This document shows positions 33,971-42,814 of a stretch of 64,000 nt of DNA, piece after piece. The DNA lies in contig NZ_CP025407.1 in NCBI RefSeq assembly GCF_002847285.1, positions 2,482,501-2,546,500 on the forward strand. Direction: 5' to 3'. The stretch's first letter is position 1. Every line of letters begins with the position of its first letter. This DNA comes from Streptomyces sp. CMB-StM0423 (lineage in GTDB: Bacteria; Actinomycetota; Actinomycetes; Streptomycetales; Streptomycetaceae). The translations under genes and the position numbers were made by a program. Below the pieces are notes generated by a model that was given only the letters and a program-made list of their open reading frames with translations, had not been told where the DNA came from and ran no database searches.

Positions 33971-34807
33971 ATGTCAGCCCACCGCACCCCGCGCACCGTC
34001 CTGCTCACCGGCGCCGCCGGCGGCATCGGCACCCTGATGCGCGGCCTGCTTCCCGCCCACGGCCACGAGCTGCGCCTGCTCGACCGCGTCGCCGTCACCC
34101 CGGGGCCCGAGCGCGCCGTGACCGCCGACCTCGCCGACCGCGCCGCGCTGCGCGAGGCGGTCCGCGGCGTCGACGCAGTGCTCCACCTCGCGGGGATCTC
34201 GCTGGAGTCGACGTTCGAGAAGGTGCTGCGGGCCAACGTCGAGGGCACGTACCACCTCTACGAGGCCGTCCGCGAAGAGGGCGTACGCCGGGTCGTCTTC
34301 GCCTCCAGCAACCACGCCGTCGGCTTCCACCCCCGCCCCCGCCGCACCGGCCGCGTGCCCGCCGCCGAGCTGATCGGCACGGATGCCGCGCACCGCCCCG
34401 ACACCTTCTACGGCCTGTCCAAGTGCTTCGGCGAGGACCTGGCGCAGCTCTACTGGGACAAGCACGGGATCGAGACCGTCTCCGTACGCATCGGCTCCTG
34501 CTTCCCCGAGCCGACCAGCGTGCGCATGCTCTCCCTCTGGCTCAGCCCCGCCGACGGCGCCCGCCTGTTCCACGCCGCGCTGAGCGCGCCGGACGTCGGC
34601 CACACCGTGGTCTACGGCAGCTCCGCCAACACCCGCGCCTGGTGGGACCTCGGCACCGCGCGGGCGCTCGGCTACGAGCCGCGGGACGACTCCGAGGCGT
34701 ACGCGGACAAGCTGCTGGCCGAGCTGGGCCCCGACGCCCCGGACGCGCCGGACCAGGCGCACCTCGGCGGCCCGTTCTGCACCGACCCGCCCATCTGGCC
34801 CCACTGA
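33971..34807 (+). CDS. udh: Uronate dehydrogenase (SDR family)
   Basis: A 278-residue short-chain dehydrogenase with the NAD motif LLTGAAGGIGTLM, the LHLAGIS strand, Ser-containing FASSNHAVGFHPR and the catalytic YGLSK. The combination and length match bacterial uronate dehydrogenases, which oxidise glucuronate or galacturonate to the aldarolactone with NAD. AGGAGCC precedes ATG 33971. It stands directly upstream of the KdgD, glucarate dehydratase and symporter genes, which complete the oxidative route to 2-oxoglutarate semialdehyde. Confidence 0.88.
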   Translation: MSAHRTPRTVLLTGAAGGIGTLMRGLLPAHGHELRLLDRVAVTPGPERAVTADLADRAALREAVRGVDAVLHLAGISLESTFEKVLRANVEGTYHLYEAVREEGVRRVVFASSNHAVGFHPRPRRTGRVPAAELIGTDAAHRPDTFYGLSKCFGEDLAQLYWDKHGIETVSVRIGSCFPEPTSVRMLSLWLSPADGARLFHAALSAPDVGHTVVYGSSANTRAWWDLGTARALGYEPRDDSEAYADKLLAELGPDAPDAPDQAHLGGPFCTDPPIWPH

Positions 34808-34867
34808 GGCCCCCGTTCGCGCGCCCGGGGCACCCGGCCCCCGCGGCCGGAACCCGCGCGCACCCCC

Positions 34868-34896
34868 TTGACGGCCGTCGCCCCCACCTCTACGTT
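34868..34896 (+). promoter_or_regulatory. Sigma70-type promoter for the KdgD operon
   Basis: TTGACG (34868-34873), a 17-bp spacer and TACGTT (34891-34896) form a good HrdB-type promoter 55 bp before the KdgD start. Confidence 0.6.
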
Positions 34897-34911
34897 TCCG
34901 GCACTAATTCA

Positions 34912-34942
34912 GATTCATATCTTTCGTTCAGATAGATGAATC
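34912..34942. promoter_or_regulatory. Inverted repeat in the KdgD leader, candidate operator
   Basis: GATTCAT (34912-34918) and ATGAATC (34936-34942) are exact complements 17 nt apart, with TTCAGAT occurring as a direct repeat within the same AT-rich block. The block is unusually AT-rich for the window and lies just downstream of the promoter, where a repressor would block transcription. Confidence 0.5.
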
Positions 34943-34951
34943 GAGGTTCCG

Positions 34952-35881
34952 GTGCAGCTCGACGGCATCCTGTTCTTCCCCCTCACCCCCTTCGACGCCG
35001 CCGGCGCGGTGCACGAGGACGTGCTCGCCCGGCACGTCGCCGACGGCGTCGCGCACGGCGCGGGCGCGGTGTTCGCCGCCTGCGGCACCGGCGAGTTCCA
35101 CGCGCTCGACGGCGCCGAGCACCGGCGCGTGGTCCGTACCGCCGTCGCGGCCGCGGCGGGCCGGGTGCCGGTGTTCGCCGGGGCCGGCGGCCCGCTGCCG
35201 CACGCCGTCGCGTGCGCCAGAGCCGCCGAAGAGGCCGGCGCGGACGGGCTGCTGCTGATGCCGCCGTACCTGGTCGCCGCGCCGGAGGCGGGCCTCGTCG
35301 CGTACGTGCGCGAGGTCGCCGCCGCGACCGGCCTGCCGCTGGTCGTCTACCAGCGCGACAACGCCCGCTTCACCCCCGCGGGCGCCGCGGAGCTGGCCCG
35401 GATCCCCACGGTCACCGGCTTCAAGGACGGGCTCGGCGACATCGAGCTGATGCAGCGCGTCGTCCCGGCCGTGCACGCCGCGCTCGCCGGCGGCGAAGGC
35501 CCCGCGAAGGACTTCACCTTCTTCAACGGGCTGCCCACCGCCGAGGTCTCGGCCGCCGCGTACGCCGCCGTGGGCGCGCGGCTGTACTCCTCCGCCGTCT
35601 TCTGCTTCGTCCCCGAGGTGGCACTCGCCTTCCACCGCGCGCGGGCCGCCGGCGACGACGCGCGCGTGCGCCGCCTGCTGAGCGGCTTCTTCATCCCCCT
35701 GGTCCACCTGCGCAACGAAGTCCCCGGCTACGCCGTCGCGCTGGTCAAGGCCGGCGCCAGGATGCGCGGCCTGGACGCGGGCGGCGTACGGCCGCCGCTG
35801 GTCGACCCGCACCCCAAGCACCTCGCCGAGCTGGAGCTGATCGTCGCCGCGGGGCTGGACATGGCGGGGGCAGGCCGATGA
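34952..35881 (+). CDS. kdgD: 5-Dehydro-4-deoxyglucarate dehydratase
   Basis: A 309-residue DapA-superfamily enzyme. The Schiff-base Lys is in VTGFKDGLGD and the assisting Tyr in LPLVVYQRDN; FFPLTPFD and CGTGEFHAL are the family's N-terminal signatures. It dehydrates and decarboxylates 5-keto-4-deoxy-D-glucarate to 2,5-dioxopentanoate. GTG 34952 gives the normal start MQLDGILFFPLTPF. Its stop overlaps the following gene (ATGA at 35878-35881), so the two steps of glucarate breakdown are translationally coupled. Confidence 0.93.
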   Translation: MQLDGILFFPLTPFDAAGAVHEDVLARHVADGVAHGAGAVFAACGTGEFHALDGAEHRRVVRTAVAAAAGRVPVFAGAGGPLPHAVACARAAEEAGADGLLLMPPYLVAAPEAGLVAYVREVAAATGLPLVVYQRDNARFTPAGAAELARIPTVTGFKDGLGDIELMQRVVPAVHAALAGGEGPAKDFTFFNGLPTAEVSAAAYAAVGARLYSSAVFCFVPEVALAFHRARAAGDDARVRRLLSGFFIPLVHLRNEVPGYAVALVKAGARMRGLDAGGVRPPLVDPHPKHLAELELIVAAGLDMAGAGR

Positions 35882-37149
35882 TGCGGATACGCGAGATCAC
35901 CGTCACCCCCGTCGCCTTCCGCGACCCGCCGCTGCTCAACGCCGCCGGTGTACACGAGCCGTGGGCCCTGCGCAGCGTCGTCGAGGTCGTCACCGAGGAC
36001 GGCCTCAGCGGCCTCGGCGAGAGCTACGGCGACGCCTCCCACCTGGACCGGCTGCGCGCCGCCGCGCGCGACCTGACCGGCGCCGACGCCGGTCACCACC
36101 ACGACCTCTACGCCCGCGTGGCCGCCGGCGTCGGTGCCGGCGTCTTCACCGACCAGCACGGCCTGACCGGCGCCGGCAGCAACGGCAAGACCGTCGACTC
36201 CGTCTTCGCCCCCTTCGAGGTCGCCTGCCTCGACATCGCCGGCAAGGCCACCGGGCGCCGGGTGGCCGACCTGCTCGGCGGGCCGGTGCGCGACGAAGTG
36301 CCGTACAGCGCGTACCTCTTCTACAAGTGGGCCGGCCACCCGGACGCGCCCGAGGACCGCTTCGGCCCGGCGCTCGACCCGGACGGCATCGTCGCCCAGG
36401 CGCGGCTGCTCGTCGGGGAGTACGGCTTCCGCTCGCTGAAGCTCAAGGGCGGGGTGTTCCCGCCCGACGAGGAGATCGAGGCGGTACGCGCCCTCACCGG
36501 CGCCTTCCCCGCACTGCCGCTGCGCATCGACCCCAACGCCGCCTGGACACCGGCGACTTCCGTACGCGTCGGCACCGAGCTGGCCGGGGCCGTGGAGTAC
36601 CTGGAGGACCCGGCGCCCGGCATCGAGGGGATGGCCGAGGTCGCGGCGAAGGTGCCGATGCCGCTGGCCACGAACATGGCCGTGGTCACGCACGCCCACC
36701 TGCCGCCGGCGATCGCGCAGCGCGCCATCGGGGTGCTGCTGCTCGACCACCACTACTGGGGCGGGCTGCTGAGGTCCGCGCAGGTGGCGGCGCTCTGCGC
36801 GACGTTCGGCATCGGCCTGTCCATGCACTCCAACTCGCACCTCGGCATCAGCCTCGCCGCGATGACCCACCTGGCCGCCGCCACCCCCAACCTCGACCAC
36901 TCCTGCGACACCCACACCCCCTGGCTGACGGTGCGGGACGGTCAGGACGTGATCGCGCCCGGGGCCCTCGCCTTCGCCGGCGGCGCCGTACCGCTGCCGC
37001 CGGGTCCCGGACTCGGCGTCGAACTCGACCGCGACGCGCTGGCCGTGCTGCACGAGCAGTACGAGAGGTGCGGCGTCCGGCGCCGCGACGACACCGCGTA
37101 CATGCGCCGCTTCCACCCCGGCTTCGCCCCCGCGCGGGCCCGTTGGTGA
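35878..37149 (+). CDS. gudD: Glucarate dehydratase (enolase superfamily)
   Basis: A 423-residue muconate-lactonising/enolase-fold enzyme. Lys bases are in SLKLKGG, metal ligands in RIDPNAAW and the following VEYLEDP, and the glucarate-dehydratase fingerprint SMHSNSHLGIS with catalytic His/Asn is intact. It removes water from D-glucarate (or galactarate) to give the KdgD substrate. ATG 35878 overlaps the kdgD stop by four bases; ATG 35881 immediately follows. The symporter gene follows 64 bp on. Confidence 0.94.
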   Translation: MMRIREITVTPVAFRDPPLLNAAGVHEPWALRSVVEVVTEDGLSGLGESYGDASHLDRLRAAARDLTGADAGHHHDLYARVAAGVGAGVFTDQHGLTGAGSNGKTVDSVFAPFEVACLDIAGKATGRRVADLLGGPVRDEVPYSAYLFYKWAGHPDAPEDRFGPALDPDGIVAQARLLVGEYGFRSLKLKGGVFPPDEEIEAVRALTGAFPALPLRIDPNAAWTPATSVRVGTELAGAVEYLEDPAPGIEGMAEVAAKVPMPLATNMAVVTHAHLPPAIAQRAIGVLLLDHHYWGGLLRSAQVAALCATFGIGLSMHSNSHLGISLAAMTHLAAATPNLDHSCDTHTPWLTVRDGQDVIAPGALAFAGGAVPLPPGPGLGVELDRDALAVLHEQYERCGVRRRDDTAYMRRFHPGFAPARARW

Positions 37150-37213
37150 GCGCTCGGCACGCGGCACGCGCACCACCCCCCACCCATCGGAGAAGACACA
37201 GGCAGGAGCCGCG

Positions 37214-38791
37214 ATGTCCATCGCTGACTGGATCATGGTCGGGGCCTATTTCTGCGTGATGGTAGGCATCGGCTGGTGGTCGAAGAACCGCATCCACACC
37301 GTGAAGGACTTCTTCACCACCGGCGGCCGCATACCGTGGTGGCTGGCCGGCATCTCGCACCACATGTCCGGCTACAGCGCGGTGATGTTCGTCGCGTTCG
37401 CCGCCGTCGCCTACGACCACGGGCTGACGGTGTACGTGTGGTGGGCGCTGACCATCGGCCTCGGCATCGGGATCGGCGCGTTCCTCTTCGCGCCCCGCTG
37501 GGCGCGGCTGCGCGCGAAGCACGACGTGGCCTCGCCGCTGGAGTACCTGGCGAAGCGGTACGACCTGCCGACCCAGCAGGTGCTGGCGTACAGCGGCGCG
37601 CTGCTGAAGGTCGTCGACATCGCGGCCAAGTGGGTGGCGATCTCGGTGCTGCTCCAGGGCTTCGCGGACGTGCCGCTGGAGTGGGGGATCCTCTTCACCG
37701 GCGTGGCCACGATGGCGTACATGGCGGTCGGCGGGCTGTGGGCGGACGTGCTCACGGACTTCAGCCAGTTCATCATCCAACTGCTGGCCGGCGCGGTGAT
37801 GTTCGTGGCCGTGCTGGCGGAGCTGGGCGGCATCGACACGCTGTGGACGATGTGGGACGACCTGCCGGACAGCCACCACGACCCGGTGACCGGGCCGGTG
37901 ACGACGACGCTCGTGCTGGCGTTCCTGCTGGTGAAGACCTTCGAGTACAACGGCGGCATGTGGAACCTGGCGCAGCGCTACATGGCCGCGCCGTCCGGCT
38001 CCGCCGCGAAGCGCTCGGCGCTGCTGTCCAGCGGGCTGTGGCTGGTGTGGCCGTTCATCCTCTTCCTGCCGATGTTCGCGGCGCCGCTGATCGTGCCGGG
38101 CCTGGAGAACAGCGAGGAGTCGTACATCGAGCTGGCGAAGGAGCTGATGCCGGCCGGTCTGACGGGTCTGGTGCTGGCCGGGTTCTTCTGCCACACGATG
38201 GCGATGGTGGCGTCGGACTCCAACGTGATCTCGGCGGTCATCACCCGGGACATGGCGCCCGTGCTGGTGCCGCGGGTACGGCAGTTGACGGACCGGGCGC
38301 AGTTGACGTTCGCGCGGGTGACGACGGTGGCGTTCGTGTCGGTCAGCATGATCCTGGCGATCGCGACCGGCGGTGAGGGCTTCGTGCTCGACGTGGTGGT
38401 GGACCTGGTGGCGGCGACGATGGGGCCGATCTCGATCCCGCTGATGCTGGGCATGCTGCCGTGGTTCCGGCGCTGCGGGCCGACGGCGGCGATCGTGTCG
38501 TGGGGCGGCGGGCTCGGGCTGTGGACGGTGCTGAAGTGGGTGCTGGACGGCACCACGCAGGCGGCGCTCGTGGGGCTGCCGCTGCTGACGTCGCTGGTGC
38601 TGTACGCGGGCATCGGGCTGCTGCGGCCCGAGGGCGGGGCGGAGCAGGACGCGCTGATCGACTCGCTGGGCTCCGACCCGGAGGAGGGCGCTGCGGCCGC
38701 GGGTGCGGCGGCCGGGGACGCCGCGGCCGGGGCGGAGGCGGCGAAGGACACGCAGCCGCCGGAGGCGACGGCGGACCTCACCTCGCGCTGA
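37214..38791 (+). CDS. Sodium:solute symporter (SSS family)
   Basis: A 525-residue membrane protein with about 13 helices, beginning with a periplasmic N-terminus and the first helix WIMVGAYFCVMVGIGWW. SSS signatures include the region GGRIPWWLAGISHHMSGYSAVMF and GLWADVLTDFSQFIIQL. The C-terminal 45 residues are Ala/Glu-rich and cytoplasmic. AGGAG precedes ATG 37214. Its place in the kdgD-gudD operon points to uptake of uronate, aldarate or an unsaturated disaccharide driven by sodium. Confidence 0.92.
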   Translation: MSIADWIMVGAYFCVMVGIGWWSKNRIHTVKDFFTTGGRIPWWLAGISHHMSGYSAVMFVAFAAVAYDHGLTVYVWWALTIGLGIGIGAFLFAPRWARLRAKHDVASPLEYLAKRYDLPTQQVLAYSGALLKVVDIAAKWVAISVLLQGFADVPLEWGILFTGVATMAYMAVGGLWADVLTDFSQFIIQLLAGAVMFVAVLAELGGIDTLWTMWDDLPDSHHDPVTGPVTTTLVLAFLLVKTFEYNGGMWNLAQRYMAAPSGSAAKRSALLSSGLWLVWPFILFLPMFAAPLIVPGLENSEESYIELAKELMPAGLTGLVLAGFFCHTMAMVASDSNVISAVITRDMAPVLVPRVRQLTDRAQLTFARVTTVAFVSVSMILAIATGGEGFVLDVVVDLVAATMGPISIPLMLGMLPWFRRCGPTAAIVSWGGGLGLWTVLKWVLDGTTQAALVGLPLLTSLVLYAGIGLLRPEGGAEQDALIDSLGSDPEEGAAAAGAAAGDAAAGAEAAKDTQPPEATADLTSR

Positions 38792-38804
38792 GGGGTGCGC
38801 GGCG

Positions 38805-38835
38805 GGCAACCCCCGGTCCTGCGGCGGGGGTTGCC
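38805..38835 (+). terminator. Hairpin after the symporter gene
   Basis: GGCAACCCCCG (38805-38815) and its complement (38825-38835) form an 11-bp stem with a 9-nt loop, 14 bp past the symporter stop. It separates the uptake operon from the PL8 lyase gene, which therefore has its own promoter. Confidence 0.7.
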
Positions 38836-38844
38836 GACTCCTGG

Positions 38845-38858
38845 TGCAAGCGCTTACA
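38845..38858. promoter_or_regulatory. LacI-type operator before the PL8 lyase gene
   Basis: TGCAAGCGCTTACA is a one-mismatch palindrome with the AAGCGCTT core used by most LacI-family sugar repressors. It lies 46 bp before the lyase start. No LacI-family gene is in this window. Confidence 0.72.
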
Positions 38859-38903
38859 TCCCCCGGTGAGTACGGCCCCTTTCCTACGAACCGAGGGAGC
38901 CCG

Positions 38904-41342
38904 ATGCACCCCGTCCGCCCGCCGTTGCCCTCCCGCCGCACCCTGCTCGCCGCGAGCGCCGGGACGCTCCTCGTCCCGGCGACCGCCGCCACCGTGTACG
39001 CCGCGCCCCCGAGCGCCGCGCCCGGCGCACCGGCCGCCGCCGCACCCGCCGACGAGGAAGCCCTGCTGGAGCGCGCCGCCCGCATGCTCGCCGGCGACGG
39101 CTACGACCCCGCAGACCCCGACTTCGCCGCCGCCCTCGCCGACCTCGACGCCGAGGCCCGCCGCTGGTGGGACACCCTGGACCGGTCGGCGGGCCGCACC
39201 GCGCTCTGGCCCGACCTCGCCCCCGTCGCCGACGCCGGCAACTTCGGCCAGTGCTACCCGCGGCTGCGCACCCTCGCCACCGCCTGGACCGCCCCCGGCA
39301 CCTCCTTCACCGGCCGCGCCGACGTCGCCGCCGCGCTGCTCGACGCGCTGCGCTTCCTCCACGGCGCCGCGTACCACCCGGGCCGTACCCCGACCGGCAA
39401 CTGGTGGTTCTGGGAGATCGGCTCCCCGCGCGCCCTGCTCGACTGCTGCGTCCTGCTGCGCGCCGCGCTGCCGGCCGCCGACCTCGCCGCGTACCTCGCC
39501 ACCGTCGACCGCTTCGTCCCCGACCCCGACCGCCGCACCGGCTCCCCGACGCTCTCCGAGACCGGCGCCAACCGCGCCGACAAGTGCGTCATCGTCGCGC
39601 TGCGCGGGCTGCTGGGCCGCAGCCCGGAGAAGACCGCGCTGGCCCGCGACGGCCTGTCCGACGTGCGCGACGGCGGGCGCAACAGCCTCTTCCAGTACGT
39701 GACCTCCGGCGACGGCTTCTACCGCGACGGCTCGTTCGTCCAGCACGGCTCCGTCGCCTACACCGGCACGTACGGCGCGGTGCTCCTGGCCGCCGCGGGC
39801 CAGTTGATGGCGCTGCTCGCCGGCTCGGCGTGGGCGGTCACCGACCCCGCGACGACCGTGCTCTTCGACGCCGTCGAGCGGTCGTTCGCGCCGGTGATCA
39901 CCGACGGGCTGATGATGGACGCGGTACGCGGCCGGGCGATCTCCCGCGAGCGCGCGCCGGACCACGTGGACGGGGCGCTCGCCGTCTCGTACATCCTGCA
40001 GTTGGCGGAGGCCGCGCCCGCGGAGCAGGCCGCGCGGTGGCACGCGGCGGCGAAGGGCTGGATCGAGCGGCAGTCGGCGTACCCGTACCTCTCGCTCGTC
40101 GGCCTCCCGCACATCCAGCGGGCCAAGGCCGTGCTCACCGACCCCGCGGTGCCGGCAGAACCGCCGCTCACGGGACACCACAGCTTCGCCGCCATGGAGC
40201 GCGTCGTGCACCGGCGGCCCGGCTGGTCGTACACGCTGTCGCTGTCGTCGAAGCGCGTCGCCGCGTACGAGGCGGGCAACGGCGAGAACGGCCACGGCTG
40301 GTACACCGGGGACGGCATGGGCTACCTCTACCTCCCCGGCGACCAGGGGCAGTTCGGCGACGCCTACTGGCCCACGGTGAACGCGTACCGGCTGCCCGGC
40401 ACGACCGTCGACACCCGCCCGCGCGCAAACCTGGGCAATGCCTGGACGGAGTTCCGCCCGGCGAACGAGGTGTCGGGCGGCGCGGTGCTGCACGAGCGGT
40501 ACGGGGCGGCGGCGTTCGAGCTGCGGGCGGACGGCAGCTCGCTGCGGGCCAGGAAGACGTGGTTCTTCCTGGACGACGCGGTGGTCGCGCTGGGCGCGGA
40601 CATCACGGCGGGCGACGGCAGGGTGATCGAGACGACGGTCGAGAACCGCGGCCTGCGCGGGGACGGCGAGCCGGCGTTCGTGGTGGACGGGCGGCGGCAG
40701 CCGGAAGAGACGGGCTGGGAAGGGGACTTCGACCGGGCACGGTGGGCGCACCTGGAGGGGGTCGGCGGGTACGTCTTCCTCGACGGGGGCGCGGGATCCC
40801 GGCTGCGGGCGGTGCGCGAGGAGCGTACGGGTGCGTGGCGGGACATCAACACCGGTGCCGACACCGGCGGCTCCACCACCCCGCACACCCGGCGCTACCT
40901 GACGCTCTGGCTGGACCACGGCACGTCGCCGGCCGGGGCGCGCTACGCGTACGCGCTGCTGCCCACGGCGAGCCGGGTGGCGACGGCGGCGTGGTCGGCG
41001 CGCGGCCCCGTGCGGGTCGCGGCGAACGACGCGGCGGCGCAGGCGGTCGAGATCCGCGATCTGGGCCTGACGGCGGCCCACTTCTGGACCGCGGCCACGG
41101 CGGCGGGCATCCGCAGCGAAGGCCCGGCCACGGTGCTGCTGCGGCGCCGCGGCGACGCGATCTCCCTGGCGGTCTCCGACCCGGGCCACACGGCGGCGCA
41201 GATCAGCCTCGAACTCCCGCTGCCGGTCCGCGCGGTGACGAGCGCGGACCCGACGGTGGAGGTGACACCGGGCAGGCGGGGCCGGGTGACGGTACGAACG
41301 GAAGGCTCCCGCGGCGCGACTCACCGGGCGGAGCTGAGATAG
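38904..41342 (+). CDS. Secreted polysaccharide lyase family 8 (hyaluronate/chondroitin/xanthan lyase type)
   Basis: An 812-residue enzyme with a Tat-like or Sec signal (SRRTLLAASAGTLLVPATAA). Residues about 45-370 are the alpha/alpha toroid with the active site: Asn in NWWFWEIGSPRALL, His in DGSFVQHGSVAYTG with Tyr in the same segment. The remaining C-terminal part is the beta-sandwich superdomain (SLSSKRVAAYEAGNGEN, GDGMGYLYLP, RWAHLEGVGGYVF). It cleaves uronic-acid-containing chains by beta-elimination outside the cell. GAGGGAG precedes ATG 38904. The LacI-type operator and the adjacent uronate operon make it the entry enzyme of that pathway. The exact polymer cannot be read. Confidence 0.92.
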   Translation: MHPVRPPLPSRRTLLAASAGTLLVPATAATVYAAPPSAAPGAPAAAAPADEEALLERAARMLAGDGYDPADPDFAAALADLDAEARRWWDTLDRSAGRTALWPDLAPVADAGNFGQCYPRLRTLATAWTAPGTSFTGRADVAAALLDALRFLHGAAYHPGRTPTGNWWFWEIGSPRALLDCCVLLRAALPAADLAAYLATVDRFVPDPDRRTGSPTLSETGANRADKCVIVALRGLLGRSPEKTALARDGLSDVRDGGRNSLFQYVTSGDGFYRDGSFVQHGSVAYTGTYGAVLLAAAGQLMALLAGSAWAVTDPATTVLFDAVERSFAPVITDGLMMDAVRGRAISRERAPDHVDGALAVSYILQLAEAAPAEQAARWHAAAKGWIERQSAYPYLSLVGLPHIQRAKAVLTDPAVPAEPPLTGHHSFAAMERVVHRRPGWSYTLSLSSKRVAAYEAGNGENGHGWYTGDGMGYLYLPGDQGQFGDAYWPTVNAYRLPGTTVDTRPRANLGNAWTEFRPANEVSGGAVLHERYGAAAFELRADGSSLRARKTWFFLDDAVVALGADITAGDGRVIETTVENRGLRGDGEPAFVVDGRRQPEETGWEGDFDRARWAHLEGVGGYVFLDGGAGSRLRAVREERTGAWRDINTGADTGGSTTPHTRRYLTLWLDHGTSPAGARYAYALLPTASRVATAAWSARGPVRVAANDAAAQAVEIRDLGLTAAHFWTAATAAGIRSEGPATVLLRRRGDAISLAVSDPGHTAAQISLELPLPVRAVTSADPTVEVTPGRRGRVTVRTEGSRGATHRAELR

Positions 41343-41354
41343 CGCGGGCGGTGC

Positions 41355-41383
41355 CGAGGTGACCCCGTGACGGGGTCACCTCG
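41355..41383. terminator. Bidirectional terminator, first of two
   Basis: A perfect 13-bp stem (arms 41355-41367 and 41371-41383, starting CGAGGTGACC) with loop TGA lies between the convergent PL8 lyase and quinone oxidoreductase genes. Confidence 0.8.
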
Positions 41384-41389
41384 CCGGTG

Positions 41390-41419
41390 GGGGGCGGACC
41401 CGTGCGGGGATCCGCCCCC
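41390..41419. terminator. Bidirectional terminator, second of two
   Basis: GGGGGCGGA (41390-41398) and TCCGCCCCC (41411-41419) pair perfectly, with further CCC/GGG pairing inside. It backs up the hairpin directly before it. Confidence 0.65.
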
Positions 41420-41431
41420 TGAGTCGCCTGC

Positions 41432-42352
41432 CTACGGCACGTCCAGGACCAGCTTGCCCCTCGTACGGCCCGACTCGCTGCGGCGGAACGCCTCCGCGGC
41501 CTCCGCCAGCGGCAGGGCGTCGACGTGCACCGTCAGCTTGCCCGCCGCGGCGAGTCCCGCCAGGTGCGCCAGGCCCTCCGCGTCCGGGCGGACCCACACC
41601 ACCTGCCCGCCCAGCTTCTTCACCTCGCCGTCCGCGATCGACGCCGAGCGCGCCGGGTCCTTCAGCACGTCGTGCGAGACCTGCACCGCCCCGCCGCCCG
41701 CGCAGTCCAGCGCCGCGTCCACCCCGTCGGGGGCCAGCTCCCGCACCCGGTCGGCGAGTCCTTCGCCGTACGTCAGGGGCTCGGCGCCCAGCGAGCGGAG
41801 GAAGTCGTGGTTGCGCTCGCTGGCGGTGGCGATCACGCGCGCCCCGCGGAGGACCGCGAGCTGCACGCCGAGCGAGCCGACACCGCCCGCGCCGCCGTGG
41901 ACGAGCACCGTCTCACCGTCCCCCACGCCCACCCGGTCCAGCGAGCGCAGCGCGGTGAGCCCGGCCAGCGGCAGCGCCGCGGCCTGCTGCCAGCCCAGCG
42001 CCGCGGGCTTGTGGGTCAGGGTCCGTACGGGCGCGGCGACGTACTCCGCGTACGTGCCCTGCCCGACCTCGTCCCGGCGCACGTACCCCAGCACCTCGTC
42101 GCCGACGGCGAACTCCGGGGTGTCCGCGCCCAATTCCTCCACCACGCCGGCCGCGTCCCAGCCGGGGATCAGCGGGAAGCCGACGTACATCACGGGGTCG
42201 AGCCAGCCCTTCGCGACCTTCCAGTCCACGGGGTTCACCCCGGCCGCCTTCACCCGCACCAGCACCTGGTCGGGACCGACTTTGGGCTTGGGCACCTCGT
42301 CGAGGCGCAGGTTCTCGGGTCCGCCGTAACTATCCGTGATGATCGCCTTCAT
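41432..42352 (-). CDS. Zinc-free quinone oxidoreductase (medium-chain dehydrogenase)
   Basis: A 306-residue NADPH:quinone-reductase-like protein. It begins MKAIITDSYGGPENLRLDEV, has AAGVNPVDWKVAKG and GWDAAGVVEELG in the catalytic domain, and the NADP motif VHGGAGGVGSLGVQLA. Catalytic-zinc Cys/His are absent, as in the QOR branch that reduces quinones or enals. ATG 42352 is the natural start; the longer upstream frame has no support. It is divergent from the S4-domain gene. A second enzyme of the same type lies at 54140-55027. Confidence 0.92.
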   Translation of the reverse strand: MKAIITDSYGGPENLRLDEVPKPKVGPDQVLVRVKAAGVNPVDWKVAKGWLDPVMYVGFPLIPGWDAAGVVEELGADTPEFAVGDEVLGYVRRDEVGQGTYAEYVAAPVRTLTHKPAALGWQQAAALPLAGLTALRSLDRVGVGDGETVLVHGGAGGVGSLGVQLAVLRGARVIATASERNHDFLRSLGAEPLTYGEGLADRVRELAPDGVDAALDCAGGGAVQVSHDVLKDPARSASIADGEVKKLGGQVVWVRPDAEGLAHLAGLAAAGKLTVHVDALPLAEAAEAFRRSESGRTRGKLVLDVP

Positions 42353-42415
42353 GGTCCCCTCCAAGGTCGGGTCGGACGGGATTATTCCGGAAGCCCGCCC
42401 CGTAGAGTCGATGAC

Positions 42416-42814
42416 ATGGCTGGAGAGGACGGGAGCGTACGGGTCGACAGTTGGATCTGGTCCGTACGGCTCACCAAGACCCGCTCCGCGGCTGCCACCG
42501 CCTGCAAGGCGGGGCACGTCCGCGTCAACGGCGACCGCGTGAAGCCGGCCCAGGCGCTGCGGGTCGGCGACGAGGTGCGGGTACGGCTGGCCGGGCGGGA
42601 GCGGATCGTCGTGGTCAAGCGGCTGCTGCGCAAGCGGGTCGGCGCCCCGGTGGCCGTCGAGTGCTACGCGGACCACAGCCCGCCCCCGCCGCCGCGCGAG
42701 ATGGCCGCCCCGGTAGCCCGCCGCGACCGCGGCACGGGCCGCCCGACGAAGCGCGACCGCCGCGAACTGGAACGCCTCCGCGGCCGGGCGGAACGGGACG
42801 GGACCGAGGACTAG
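42416..42814 (+). CDS. S4-domain RNA-binding protein (Hsp15-like)
   Basis: A 132-residue basic protein with an N-terminal S4 domain (VRVDSWIWSVRLTKTRSAAATACKAGHVRVNGDRVKPAQALRVGD split over residues 8-50) and a Lys/Arg-rich tail rich in RGRPTKRDRRELERLRG. Hsp15 homologues bind stalled 50S subunits with peptidyl-tRNA. ATG 42416 is used. Its stop overlaps the convergent 42811-43350 gene by 4 bp. Confidence 0.9.
   Translation: MAGEDGSVRVDSWIWSVRLTKTRSAAATACKAGHVRVNGDRVKPAQALRVGDEVRVRLAGRERIVVVKRLLRKRVGAPVAVECYADHSPPPPPREMAAPVARRDRGTGRPTKRDRRELERLRGRAERDGTED

Noticed and set aside
38778..41324. An 848-codon antisense frame across the PL8 lyase gene
   Set aside because: It is a GC-driven shadow; the sense frame has signal peptide, active site and ribosome site.
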